Of a DNA stretch of 32,818 nt, positions 22,594 through 30,650 are shown one piece after another (within the stretch, counting starts at the first letter, position 1; each line of letters starts with the position of its first letter). The position numbers and the translations under genes are program-made. Location of the stretch: contig JABZJR010000002.1 in NCBI GenBank assembly GCA_015257705.1, positions 1-32,818 of the forward strand. The letters are read 5' to 3'. The DNA is from Nanosynbacter sp. Its GTDB lineage: Bacteria > Patescibacteriota > Saccharimonadia > Saccharimonadales > Saccharimonadaceae. The notes beneath the pieces were generated by a model that saw nothing but the letters and a program-made list of their open reading frames with translations, made no database searches and had not been told where the DNA came from.

Positions 22594-25500
22594 TGAGCAA
22601 TATTTGGCCTTAAGCGCGCTGGCGTATTCGGATATAAGCACATATTACAATAAGAAACAGACAACAATAGGCTATCTTATAGGTAATAATAGAATCAAGG
22701 ACTATTTAGGTAAAGATGGTTCCGTCTCTCCGGAATTTTCTGCTTTATCTACCCTTAAGGACTGGATTATTATTGATACCTATTCAAATAGTTCATCAGG
22801 TTTTTATGGTATCGCTATTCAAGATCCCGCAACAAAAGATATAGTGTTTGCTTATATGGGTACTCAGGCGGACATATTGGGCAATGACTTTAGTCCTAGT
22901 GATATATTCACAGACTTGCAAATAGGGTTGAGGATATTGCCGCAACAGTTTGTCGATGCGGTAAATTTTTATCATCAAGTAAGTCAAACATATGGATCGC
23001 AATATTTGGTAGACTACAGTTTTACTGGGCACTCTTTAGGGGGTGCTATTGCTCAGTTTATGACATATTCGAGCTCAACAGACGACAAGATATATGACTC
23101 AGTTACTTTTAATGCTGTTAGTCCCGTCCCTATTATTAAGTCTATGGATGCTGATTTTAATAAAAAATGGAGTCGTTTTTATAACTATAGCACGGATCAT
23201 GTCAACTCCCTTGACTGGGTCGGTATGTATTATGGCGCGGACTTAGGAAAGACTATTCGACACATCAATAATACCGAAATTGATTATAAAAGGGTTAATT
23301 TTGAAGCTGTATCAAAAATGTTATTAATAAAGCTTCAGGTTGTCAAGGGTATAATTAGCAATGCTGAAGGCTATAAGCGAATACAGGATTTTATAAAAAA
23401 TGTAGATGGCTCTATATCAAATGGGTCTGATGGATATTCAGTAGAAGATACGTTGATGTTTTATAGAGGACAAGCTGGAGGTGCTAGTGGTGAGCTTGGA
23501 GGTGGCTTTCTAGATTTCTCACATCACCACTTAAGCCAGTTTTTACGAGATGACCCTAACAAGTCGGGCTTCCAGTACGCTATGACAAGTACAGTTGATT
23601 CCCAATACGAGTTTGCTGACAATAGTGATATTCTGCAATTTATCAACGCCTTAACTGTTATTGAAATAGCAAAAGCTAACGACAGTGCTCGTTTTAATAA
23701 AATTATGCCCTCAGACACACCTCCTCTAGGCGCGTATTCAAGTGGAGGTGTCCTTTATATTTTGCCTGACGGAACTTATAGTTGGGGGACTTATTCTGAT
23801 GCGTCGATTGCTTACGCTAAATATATTGTCCAAAAATATGAGCGTCTTCTTGTTTCAGGCGAATTTATGAAGTCATATGTTGATATGCAGAAAGCCCAAG
23901 CCGAGCAAAACCGCCGTATTGATCCGCTGGTGTTTGATTTGGACGGCGATGGAATAACGACAGTGTCGATTGATGATTCAAATGTGTTCTTTGACTTGGA
24001 CAATAACGGCTTCGCTGAAAAAACCTCGTGGGTTGGTGTCAAAGAAGGCTTGCTGGCATATGATAAAAATGGCGACGGGATAATTAATGGCGGCAATGAG
24101 TTGTTCGGCGACCGTACGTTAATGAAAGATAGTAAAACGTTGGCATCAAGCGGGTTTATGGCATTGGCAGAGTATGACAACAACAAGGACGGCAAGATCG
24201 ATAGCAATGATGTGATATATACACTGCTGCGGATTTGGCAAGATTCTGACGGCGACGGTATTGCTTCCGCTGGCGAATTAAAGCAGTTGGTTGATTTGGG
24301 GATTGTGTCCATTGGCTTGTCGTATAACAACACTGGCGTGACCGACGGCGCTAATAACATCCAAGTGCGAACAGGAACGTTTACTTTGGCGGATGGCAGT
24401 ACTCGGATGACTGGAGAATATCTGCTGAATCGTAATCCGGTGTATTCGGTGGATTCGTCACAGGTAGAGATTTCCGATGATGTTGCGCTGCTTCCAAATG
24501 TACAAGGAGCGGGCAATGTCGGTTCATTGCATAAGGCGATAATGCAGGATAAATCCAGCTCTTTACGCGGTTTGGTCAATCAGTTTATTGCAGAAAAAGA
24601 TGTTGCAAAACGCGAGGCGCTAGTTGAGGATATTTTGGCGCGTTGGGCGGGAGTGGGTTCCGTTGATCCGAAAAGCCGCGGCGATGCGTTTGATGCTCGA
24701 AAATTGGCTGTATTGGAGAAATTTTTTGGTGCAGAATTTCAAGGGTCGCCAAACGCCAACTCGGCGCCCTTGCTAAAATCTTCGTACACTAAGTTGTTTG
24801 AGGTTGTGTATGTATCATTGATTTCTCAGGCGCAGTTGAAAGATATAGTGAATAGTGTGGATGATGACAATGATGGGATTTCATTCGAGAAAGCTAAACA
24901 GATAATAGATGATGCTATCTCTCGAGACTCTGTTGCTGGCGTTGGTTTGCTGAGCGAGTTTGTGCGGGCAATGAAATATTACGGGCTGAAGAGCAGCGGA
25001 GAGTTTATTGTTTTGAGAAGTTATTATGTTGGTAAATCGGCGGAATATGGTCGTATCATCGACTTTGCTGGTGAACAGGTTTTACGCGGAACGGCTAGTG
25101 GAGATTCTCTCAGTGTGGGTAGTCAGTATACTTTAATAGATGGCGACTCTGGCGACGACTGGCTCCGTGGCGAATCTGGTAACGACACTCTCATTGGTGG
25201 CACTGGCGATGACGCACTCTATGGTGGTAAGGGCGACGACCTCTACATCTTCAACAAGGGAGATGGAGTAGATAGGATTTATGACATGAACGGCCTTGCT
25301 GATGAAGTTCGGTTGAAGCATAAGTTACAGGATGTTATTTTTGAGCGGCGCAGTGACGATTTAGTGGTATATATGCCGGGATCTCTAGATTCAGTGGTAA
25401 TTGACTCATGGTATCGAGGAGATAATTATAAGATTGAAACGTTTACATCTGAAGATGGTAAATTTATCACACATACACAGATTGAGAGTTTGATTCAAGC

Positions 25501-25612
25501 AATGTCTACTTTCCAGAAGGATACGGGAATGACTTGGCAGCAGGCATTGTCTAGCCAGCCGTCTCAAGTAGAATCTATAGTTACGCAATACTGGACAGCT
25601 CCAACCGCTTAA
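22580..25612 (+). CDS. Secreted RTX protein with N-terminal lipase (alpha/beta hydrolase) domain
   Basis: 1010 residues from a GTG start with GAGGAGG four bases upstream. Residues about 1-330 form a lipase-3/DUF2974-like hydrolase: AYMGTQ (91-96, oxyanion loop, AFRGT in relatives), nucleophile elbow GHSLGG (150-155, Ser152), likely Asp206 in STDHVNSLDW, and candidate His315-317 in FSHHHLSQF. Residues about 445-610 carry acidic EF-hand-like loops (DLDGDG, DLDNNG, DKNGDG, DNNKDG, DSDGDG). Four RTX nonapeptides lie at 855-890. The C-terminal 120 residues would hold the uncleaved type I secretion signal. There is no N-terminal signal peptide and almost no Cys, as usual for RTX proteins. It probably folds outside on binding calcium and cleaves ester lipids. 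hlyB and hlyD homologues follow. Confidence 0.88.
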   Translation: MNITNEQYLALSALAYSDISTYYNKKQTTIGYLIGNNRIKDYLGKDGSVSPEFSALSTLKDWIIIDTYSNSSSGFYGIAIQDPATKDIVFAYMGTQADILGNDFSPSDIFTDLQIGLRILPQQFVDAVNFYHQVSQTYGSQYLVDYSFTGHSLGGAIAQFMTYSSSTDDKIYDSVTFNAVSPVPIIKSMDADFNKKWSRFYNYSTDHVNSLDWVGMYYGADLGKTIRHINNTEIDYKRVNFEAVSKMLLIKLQVVKGIISNAEGYKRIQDFIKNVDGSISNGSDGYSVEDTLMFYRGQAGGASGELGGGFLDFSHHHLSQFLRDDPNKSGFQYAMTSTVDSQYEFADNSDILQFINALTVIEIAKANDSARFNKIMPSDTPPLGAYSSGGVLYILPDGTYSWGTYSDASIAYAKYIVQKYERLLVSGEFMKSYVDMQKAQAEQNRRIDPLVFDLDGDGITTVSIDDSNVFFDLDNNGFAEKTSWVGVKEGLLAYDKNGDGIINGGNELFGDRTLMKDSKTLASSGFMALAEYDNNKDGKIDSNDVIYTLLRIWQDSDGDGIASAGELKQLVDLGIVSIGLSYNNTGVTDGANNIQVRTGTFTLADGSTRMTGEYLLNRNPVYSVDSSQVEISDDVALLPNVQGAGNVGSLHKAIMQDKSSSLRGLVNQFIAEKDVAKREALVEDILARWAGVGSVDPKSRGDAFDARKLAVLEKFFGAEFQGSPNANSAPLLKSSYTKLFEVVYVSLISQAQLKDIVNSVDDDNDGISFEKAKQIIDDAISRDSVAGVGLLSEFVRAMKYYGLKSSGEFIVLRSYYVGKSAEYGRIIDFAGEQVLRGTASGDSLSVGSQYTLIDGDSGDDWLRGESGNDTLIGGTGDDALYGGKGDDLYIFNKGDGVDRIYDMNGLADEVRLKHKLQDVIFERRSDDLVVYMPGSLDSVVIDSWYRGDNYKIETFTSEDGKFITHTQIESLIQAMSTFQKDTGMTWQQALSSQPSQVESIVTQYWTAPTA
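25142..25249 (+). repeat. Four RTX (calcium-binding) nonapeptide repeats
   Basis: Within the secreted protein: GDSGDDWLR, GESGNDTLI, GGTGDDALY, GGKGDDLYI, matching the GGxGxDxUx consensus of hemolysin-type calcium-binding repeats. The DNA is GC-richer than the 5' half of the gene. Confidence 0.93.
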
Positions 25613-25634
25613 GCTTTGGTCTTTGTAAAATTTC

Positions 25635-25643
25635 TGCTACACT
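25635..25643 (+). promoter_or_regulatory. Possible promoter of the hlyB-hlyD pair
   Basis: TGC-TACACT in the 64-base gap after the RTX gene gives a leader of about 27 bases. No terminator is seen after the RTX gene, so read-through from upstream is also likely. Confidence 0.4.
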
Positions 25644-25676
25644 TTTGATAAAATCTGGTGGGCTTGGATTGCGTAT

Positions 25677-27818
25677 ATGTCAGAGAAGTCACAAAAATCA
25701 AACTCAATAGACCCAGGCCTGTACTGCTTTATTACGATTGCGCAATTTCATGGTATTGCAGCTGATCCTGAGCAGCTGAAGCACGCCCTGGCATTGGAGG
25801 AGGGTATTATGAATGAGGTTGATATGCTTCGTGCCGCCCGAACTCTGAAGTTAAAGGCTAAGATATCTACGGTGAAATATAAGCAGCTGGAAAAATTACC
25901 AATGCCAGTGATTGTTGGTATGAAGAAAGATAAGTTTGCTGTTTTGGCGCGCATTGACAATGGTAAACTACTTATACTTATGCCTGACGGTTCGCCACCT
26001 CAAATTATCGAAAGAGCGGCGTTTGAGAAAGGATGGACTGGTCGAGTATTGTTATTTGCGCAACGGTTTTGGAAGGATGTCGAGCGTAAGTTTGATATCA
26101 AATGGTTTATTCCGACGATCATAAAATACAGGAGGCCATTATTAGAAGTACTGCTGGCGGCGTTTATTTTACAGATTATAGGGTTACTTGCACCGATTCT
26201 CACGCAAGTTGTGATTGATAAGGCGTTAGCACACCATAGCGTATCGACACTAGACGTGATTGTATTTGGGCTGATTGTTGTTGCGCTATTTGAGATGATG
26301 CTTGGCATTGCGCGAAGTTATATTTTTACTCACACCACGAGTCGAATTGATGTGATTTTAAGTTCGCGGCTGTTTCGTCATCTATTTGCATTGCCGCTAC
26401 GATACTTTGAGACTCGGCGCGTTGGCGACACGACTGCTCGGGTCATGGAGCTAGAAAAAGTCCGCTCTTTTCTGACAGGTGCGCCAATGACAACAGTTAT
26501 TGATCTGTGTTTTATATTTGTATATATCGTCATAATGATATGGTATAGTACAACGTTGACCTGGGTTGTTCTAGCTAGCTTGCCAGTGTTCGTAATACTA
26601 TCTGCTATTGTGACGCCTCTATTTAGATATCGGTTGGACGAGCGATTTAATACTGGCGCCGAAGCACAATCATATCTGGTGGAGTCAATCAATGGAGCTC
26701 AAACCATTAAGTCTTTTGCGCTAGAGCCGGAACTACAAAAGAAGTGGGAGGGGCGACTTGCTAGCTATGTTCGAGCTGGTTATAAGACATCAATTTTATC
26801 AAATAATGCTGGTATAATCGGTCAGTTTATTCAGAAGATTTCTGATATTGCTATTTTATGGTTTGGTGCGCATATGGTAATGTCTGGCAGCTTGACCATC
26901 GGTGCTCTTATTGCGTTTCGAATGTTGTCGGGTCGAGTGAGCGGGCCAGTACTGAGACTGGTACAATCTTGGCAGGATTTTCAGCAAGCAGGAGTGTCAA
27001 TTAAGCGATTGGGTGATATTTTTAATAACAAAACCGAACCAACCCTTGATCCAACTAAATCTCGCCTACCAAGCATAAAAGGCGACATTCGTTTTGATAA
27101 GGTCTATTTTCGATACAAACCGGATGGGCCGGAGGTGATTCGTAATGTGTCTTTTGGTATTCATCCGGGGACAGTTGTGGGCGTAGTTGGGCGAAGCGGA
27201 TCTGGAAAGAGTACAATATCAAAACTATTGCAAAGATTGTATATTCCAGAATCAGGAAAAATTCTCATTGACGGGGTTGATATTGCGACAACTGATCCAT
27301 CTTGGCTGAGGAGGCAAATTGGTGTTGTTCTACAGGAGAATTTTCTGTTTAATGCTAGCGTTCGTGAAAACATTTGTATACACAAGCCTTCGGCGAGCAT
27401 GGAAGAAATTGTTCGTGTTGCAAAAATTGCGGGAGCACATGATTTTATATTAGAGCTACCAGAAGGTTATGATACGCAAGTTGGTGAGCGTGGTGAGGGC
27501 TTGTCTGGCGGGCAAAAACAGCGCATAGCAATCGCAAGAGCACTACTCCATGATCCAAAGATATTGATTTTTGATGAGGCAACTTCCGCGCTTGATTATG
27601 AATCAGAAAATGTCATTCAGAAAAACTTGAAACAAATTGTTGCCGGACGGACTGTTATTATAATCGCACATCGGCTATCAACATTGAAATCAGTTGATAA
27701 AATTATGGCAATTGATAAAGGGCAATTAGTGGAGTACGGAACGCCTCGGGTGTTGCTGAAAAAGAATGGCCTGTATGCTTATTTGCATAATCAGCAAATG
27801 GGAGGTGAAGATGTCTAA
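25677..27818 (+). CDS. HlyB-like type I secretion ABC transporter
   Basis: 713 residues, the length and layout of HlyB. An N-terminal C39-like domain (about 10-130) has Pro13 where peptidase C39 enzymes have the catalytic Cys (DPGLY, compare DYGLY in HlyB), so it should bind and not cut the substrate. The TM domain (about 150-440) includes stretches close to HlyB (KWFIPTIIKYRRPLLE, YFETRRVGDTTARV). The ATPase has Walker A GRSGSGKST (505-513), LSGGQ (609-613), Walker B ILIFDEA (629-635) and the H-loop in IIIAHRLS. It drives ATP-dependent export of the RTX protein, whose gene lies 64 bases upstream. Likeness to proteobacterial HlyB from memory of the family suggests lateral transfer. Confidence 0.93.
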   Translation: MSEKSQKSNSIDPGLYCFITIAQFHGIAADPEQLKHALALEEGIMNEVDMLRAARTLKLKAKISTVKYKQLEKLPMPVIVGMKKDKFAVLARIDNGKLLILMPDGSPPQIIERAAFEKGWTGRVLLFAQRFWKDVERKFDIKWFIPTIIKYRRPLLEVLLAAFILQIIGLLAPILTQVVIDKALAHHSVSTLDVIVFGLIVVALFEMMLGIARSYIFTHTTSRIDVILSSRLFRHLFALPLRYFETRRVGDTTARVMELEKVRSFLTGAPMTTVIDLCFIFVYIVIMIWYSTTLTWVVLASLPVFVILSAIVTPLFRYRLDERFNTGAEAQSYLVESINGAQTIKSFALEPELQKKWEGRLASYVRAGYKTSILSNNAGIIGQFIQKISDIAILWFGAHMVMSGSLTIGALIAFRMLSGRVSGPVLRLVQSWQDFQQAGVSIKRLGDIFNNKTEPTLDPTKSRLPSIKGDIRFDKVYFRYKPDGPEVIRNVSFGIHPGTVVGVVGRSGSGKSTISKLLQRLYIPESGKILIDGVDIATTDPSWLRRQIGVVLQENFLFNASVRENICIHKPSASMEEIVRVAKIAGAHDFILELPEGYDTQVGERGEGLSGGQKQRIAIARALLHDPKILIFDEATSALDYESENVIQKNLKQIVAGRTVIIIAHRLSTLKSVDKIMAIDKGQLVEYGTPRVLLKKNGLYAYLHNQQMGGEDV

Positions 27819-29166
27819 GTTATCAGCGTATTGGCGATATCGAGATCGGCGCTTGCAATATGAATTTTTGCCAGCCGCTCAAGAGATTATTGAAACACCA
27901 ACCTCTCCGCTCGGACATATTGTTATTTGGATGACAGTTTTATTATTGATGACTGCTGGAGCTTGGTTGTATTTTGGAAAGTTGGACGTGGTTGTTTCGG
28001 GTCAAGGGAAATTAGCATCGGAAAGCGGTACAAAAGTTTTACAATCGTCAGCGCCTGGAACAGTTGTTGATATAAAAGTGCGTGAAGGTCAACGCATTAA
28101 AAAAGGTGATATTGTGGTTGAGTTAGATAAAAAAGTCGCTCAGCAGAATGTCGAATCGGTGGAGAAGACTTTAGCTATTGCTAAAATTGAGAGATCTATC
28201 GCAAAAGGAGTCTCGTCTTCAATTGTCATGGATGATATCAATAAGTCAGGTTTAACAGAGGAGACGAAGCAAAGTTTGATTGAAAAAATGCATGCGCAAA
28301 ATGATATATTGGAATCCAGGAAGCTTCTCTCCTCAACAAATTTAACAAATCTTCAGAAGCAACTTTCCCAATTGGATAGTGTAGGCAAGGATCTTAATGA
28401 TATGTTGACTAAGGATAAAGCTAAAGAGCAGCAGATCAATAAACTAATGGAGCATGGAACACCATTACAGCAAATGCAGCTTCGTAGTGATCTTAATTCT
28501 GTAAGACAGAATATTGCTTCTCTTGAATCGTCGTTATCTTCACAAAAGCAGCAGATGACCCAGGTGGAGTCTACAATAGACAATGCGAAAAATCAAGCCG
28601 CAGTGAGCTTAAATGAACTTCGGGTGAGTAATGCGGCTACTGCAATCTCTCAGGATAATAAAATTATTGAACTTGAAAATTCTCTGATAAGAGCAAGGGT
28701 GGCATTAGAACAGACAACAATTGTGGCGCCAGTTGACGGTACAGTATTGTCTTTAAAGACAAATACCATTGGTGGCGTGGTGTCGGCGGCTCAAATAATT
28801 GCCGAGATTACACCTCTTGAAGAGTCGCTTGTTGTGGAGGCGTCGCTGCAAAGTAGGGATATTGGTTTTGTAAATGTTGGTCAACGAGTTGTTGTGAAAG
28901 TGGATGCATATTCGTTCCAGCGATATGGCTATTTGAGTGGGACGGTTCAATCGATTAGTCCAGATGCGATAGTTAACGATAAATTGGGGTTAATATATCG
29001 GATTAGGGTTAAGCTTGATAGTCTAAAAACCTCGAAAAATATTGAGCTGAAAATGATTCCAGGCATGAATTCTGTTGTGGAAATAACAACTGGAAATCGA
29101 CGAGCCATTGAGTTTTTGCTTGATCCACTGATCTCGCATGTTGATGGTAGTTTGGAAGTTCGCTAG
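27811..29166 (+). CDS. HlyD-like type I secretion adaptor (membrane fusion protein)
   Basis: 451 residues from the ATG at 27811, with GGAGGTG just upstream and an eight-base overlap with hlyB. A short cytoplasmic N-terminus contains FLPAAQEIIETPTSP, like the HlyD family, followed by one TM (about 45-63). The two lipoyl half-motifs lie either side of a long coiled coil (about 115-290): GTVVDIKVREGQRIKKGD before it and TIVAPVDGTVLSL after it. A beta-barrel domain and conserved GMNSVVEI complete the fold. In diderms the coiled-coil tip meets TolC in the outer membrane. No TolC is in this window, and the presumed host is monoderm, so the coil may end in the wall or open outside. Its last four bases overlap the convergent HEPN gene. 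Confidence 0.92.
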   Translation: MSKLSAYWRYRDRRLQYEFLPAAQEIIETPTSPLGHIVIWMTVLLLMTAGAWLYFGKLDVVVSGQGKLASESGTKVLQSSAPGTVVDIKVREGQRIKKGDIVVELDKKVAQQNVESVEKTLAIAKIERSIAKGVSSSIVMDDINKSGLTEETKQSLIEKMHAQNDILESRKLLSSTNLTNLQKQLSQLDSVGKDLNDMLTKDKAKEQQINKLMEHGTPLQQMQLRSDLNSVRQNIASLESSLSSQKQQMTQVESTIDNAKNQAAVSLNELRVSNAATAISQDNKIIELENSLIRARVALEQTTIVAPVDGTVLSLKTNTIGGVVSAAQIIAEITPLEESLVVEASLQSRDIGFVNVGQRVVVKVDAYSFQRYGYLSGTVQSISPDAIVNDKLGLIYRIRVKLDSLKTSKNIELKMIPGMNSVVEITTGNRRAIEFLLDPLISHVDGSLEVR

Positions 29167-30566
29167 TTACTGTAATTATCAAAATATCTTATTATCATTT
29201 CGCGTAGTAGTATATAAAGTTTTTCGAGTTGGCCGTCAATACGAACGAATTTAGTTTTTGGATCTTTTTCACCAATCTCTATCTGGGACACAGTGCTAGT
29301 AAGAATACTTAAGAGAAATTCAACGTCATAACCTTCGCTATGCACAACTTGTTGTCGAGCTTTCTGTATTACTTTTAGCATTGTCTTATGATTTTCTATT
29401 CTTATTCCTAATTTTTCTAAGGCGATATTGAGAGACTGGTTGAAAGTTGGGCGAGTTAAAAGATGGTAGACTATGTTGGTTGGCTTATTGTAGAATTTTT
29501 TAACATTATCGTTAATATCACCGCTGAGCTGAATTAACTGAATAGCTTTTTCAATACTTTTAACTGTTTCATTTTTTGATTTTCTATGCTGCTTTTTAAG
29601 TTCGTTTTCTGCGATTCCTTCTGCAAAACTTTGAAGGGCAAAAATCAGATTTGCAATATTCATATGAAATACATTTGAATTTGTATGAAAACGGTAATCG
29701 ATAATTCGCGTGAAAGCTAGCCCAATTTTACTATAAGACCCAAGAGTTTTTTGGCGGTTTGGGTTGATGAAAAAATGGGTCATTTTTATAAGAGTTAATG
29801 GTTTCATGGAGTCTTGTAGACTTATTGAGGGACGATATTTGGTTGGAGATATAGACTCTAAGTAGGGATTTGCGAGATGTAATATTGCAATTCCGCGCAA
29901 ATCCACTGATTGGATAAGGCAATGCGTATTATCGAAGTGACTAATCCAATATAATTGAAACGCGAGAAGTATTTTACCGATATCAGTTATCTGGAAAGAC
30001 CCTTTTGTGTGAGAAAAGGCGTAATTGAGGTAGGTCTGAAGGCGAGATTTGTCTGTGCTGATCGTCAATTTATTTGTGCGGAGGATCGAATGGGTTGATG
30101 ATATGGTGAGATTAATATTTTTATAGGTAGCGTAACATATTCTAGAAGTGGCCGCCCTTTTAGTAATTGTACTGGTAATATTTTTCATGTCGACATTGGT
30201 GATTACGGTATCGGGTGCATGTTCTGCGTTAATGAGAATATTTATTGTAGTTGATTTTCGAAGAATTGATTCTATGCCAGCGTTGACTGGCCATTTTAGG
30301 TAGGCGCGAACATCATAAGCGGGGGTGTAAACAGAGTTTTCGCTAAGCTGTTTGCGGTAAAATGCAAAAGGCGTTACGTATTGTGAGCGAGTTTTTATGA
30401 CGATAAATAACTTATTGTATGTGCCTGGGGCTGTTGTCGAAAGTTCTGCCTTAAGATGGTAATTGGCAGGGTCAAACTGACCAAATCCTTTAGCAACAAT
30501 TTGCCTACCTACCACATCAAAATAATAGGCTTCACCAATTAAAATTTTGTCTTGAGGGTTTTGCAA
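29163..30566 (-). CDS. ApeA-like HEPN protein, candidate defence ribonuclease
   Basis: 467 residues. The N-terminal 300 residues are rich in strands and aromatic residues and not recognised by name. The C-terminal part (about 360-465) is helical and carries RQQVVH (404-409), the Rx4H motif of HEPN ribonucleases, followed by LYILLREMIIRYF, as in C-terminal HEPN domains of ApeA-type proteins. HEPN RNases of this shape act in abortive anti-phage defence. The start is a TTG at 30566: an in-frame stop lies just upstream, AGGAAA precedes it, and TATAAT (30601-30596, minus) sits further up. It is convergent with hlyD. HEPN assignment is fairly good; the ApeA label is weaker. Confidence 0.65.
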   Translation of the reverse strand: MQNPQDKILIGEAYYFDVVGRQIVAKGFGQFDPANYHLKAELSTTAPGTYNKLFIVIKTRSQYVTPFAFYRKQLSENSVYTPAYDVRAYLKWPVNAGIESILRKSTTINILINAEHAPDTVITNVDMKNITSTITKRAATSRICYATYKNINLTISSTHSILRTNKLTISTDKSRLQTYLNYAFSHTKGSFQITDIGKILLAFQLYWISHFDNTHCLIQSVDLRGIAILHLANPYLESISPTKYRPSISLQDSMKPLTLIKMTHFFINPNRQKTLGSYSKIGLAFTRIIDYRFHTNSNVFHMNIANLIFALQSFAEGIAENELKKQHRKSKNETVKSIEKAIQLIQLSGDINDNVKKFYNKPTNIVYHLLTRPTFNQSLNIALEKLGIRIENHKTMLKVIQKARQQVVHSEGYDVEFLLSILTSTVSQIEIGEKDPKTKFVRIDGQLEKLYILLREMIIRYFDNYSN

Positions 30567-30595
30567 GCTTATTTCCTGTTAATGATTATTGTCAT

Positions 30596-30643
30596 ATTAT
30601 ATTGTATCAAGCGTTTTTCATCACTGTTATTTCGTGGTATAAT
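30596..30643. promoter_or_regulatory. Divergent promoters of the HEPN gene (-) and pyk (+)
   Basis: Minus: TATAAT at 30601-30596 (with TACAAT at 30606-30601 overlapping), giving a leader with AGGAAA. Plus: extended -10 TGG-TATAAT at 30635-30643, seven bases before the pyk ATG, predicting a leaderless mRNA. Confidence 0.65.
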
Positions 30644-30650
30644 TTTAAAA

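Noticed and set aside
23812..24579. Long open frame on the minus strand (255 codons) opposite the RTX gene
   Set aside because: It is antisense to the EF-hand-like region, with no ribosome site and a Ser/Pro-rich low-complexity product; a shadow of the RTX gene.
25677..26070. Active C39 peptidase (bacteriocin-type double-glycine exporter)
   Set aside because: The catalytic Cys position is Pro13, and the adjacent substrate is an RTX protein with a C-terminal signal, not a double-glycine leader peptide.
30552..30650. Upstream extension of pyk
   Set aside because: It covers the promoter region of both divergent genes; pyruvate kinase begins at FKRTKILATIGPAT.
30567..30650. Second attachment site matching the tRNA-Glu 3' end
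   Set aside because: Searched by eye for a copy of the T-arm and acceptor end; none found, so integration at the tRNA is unproven.
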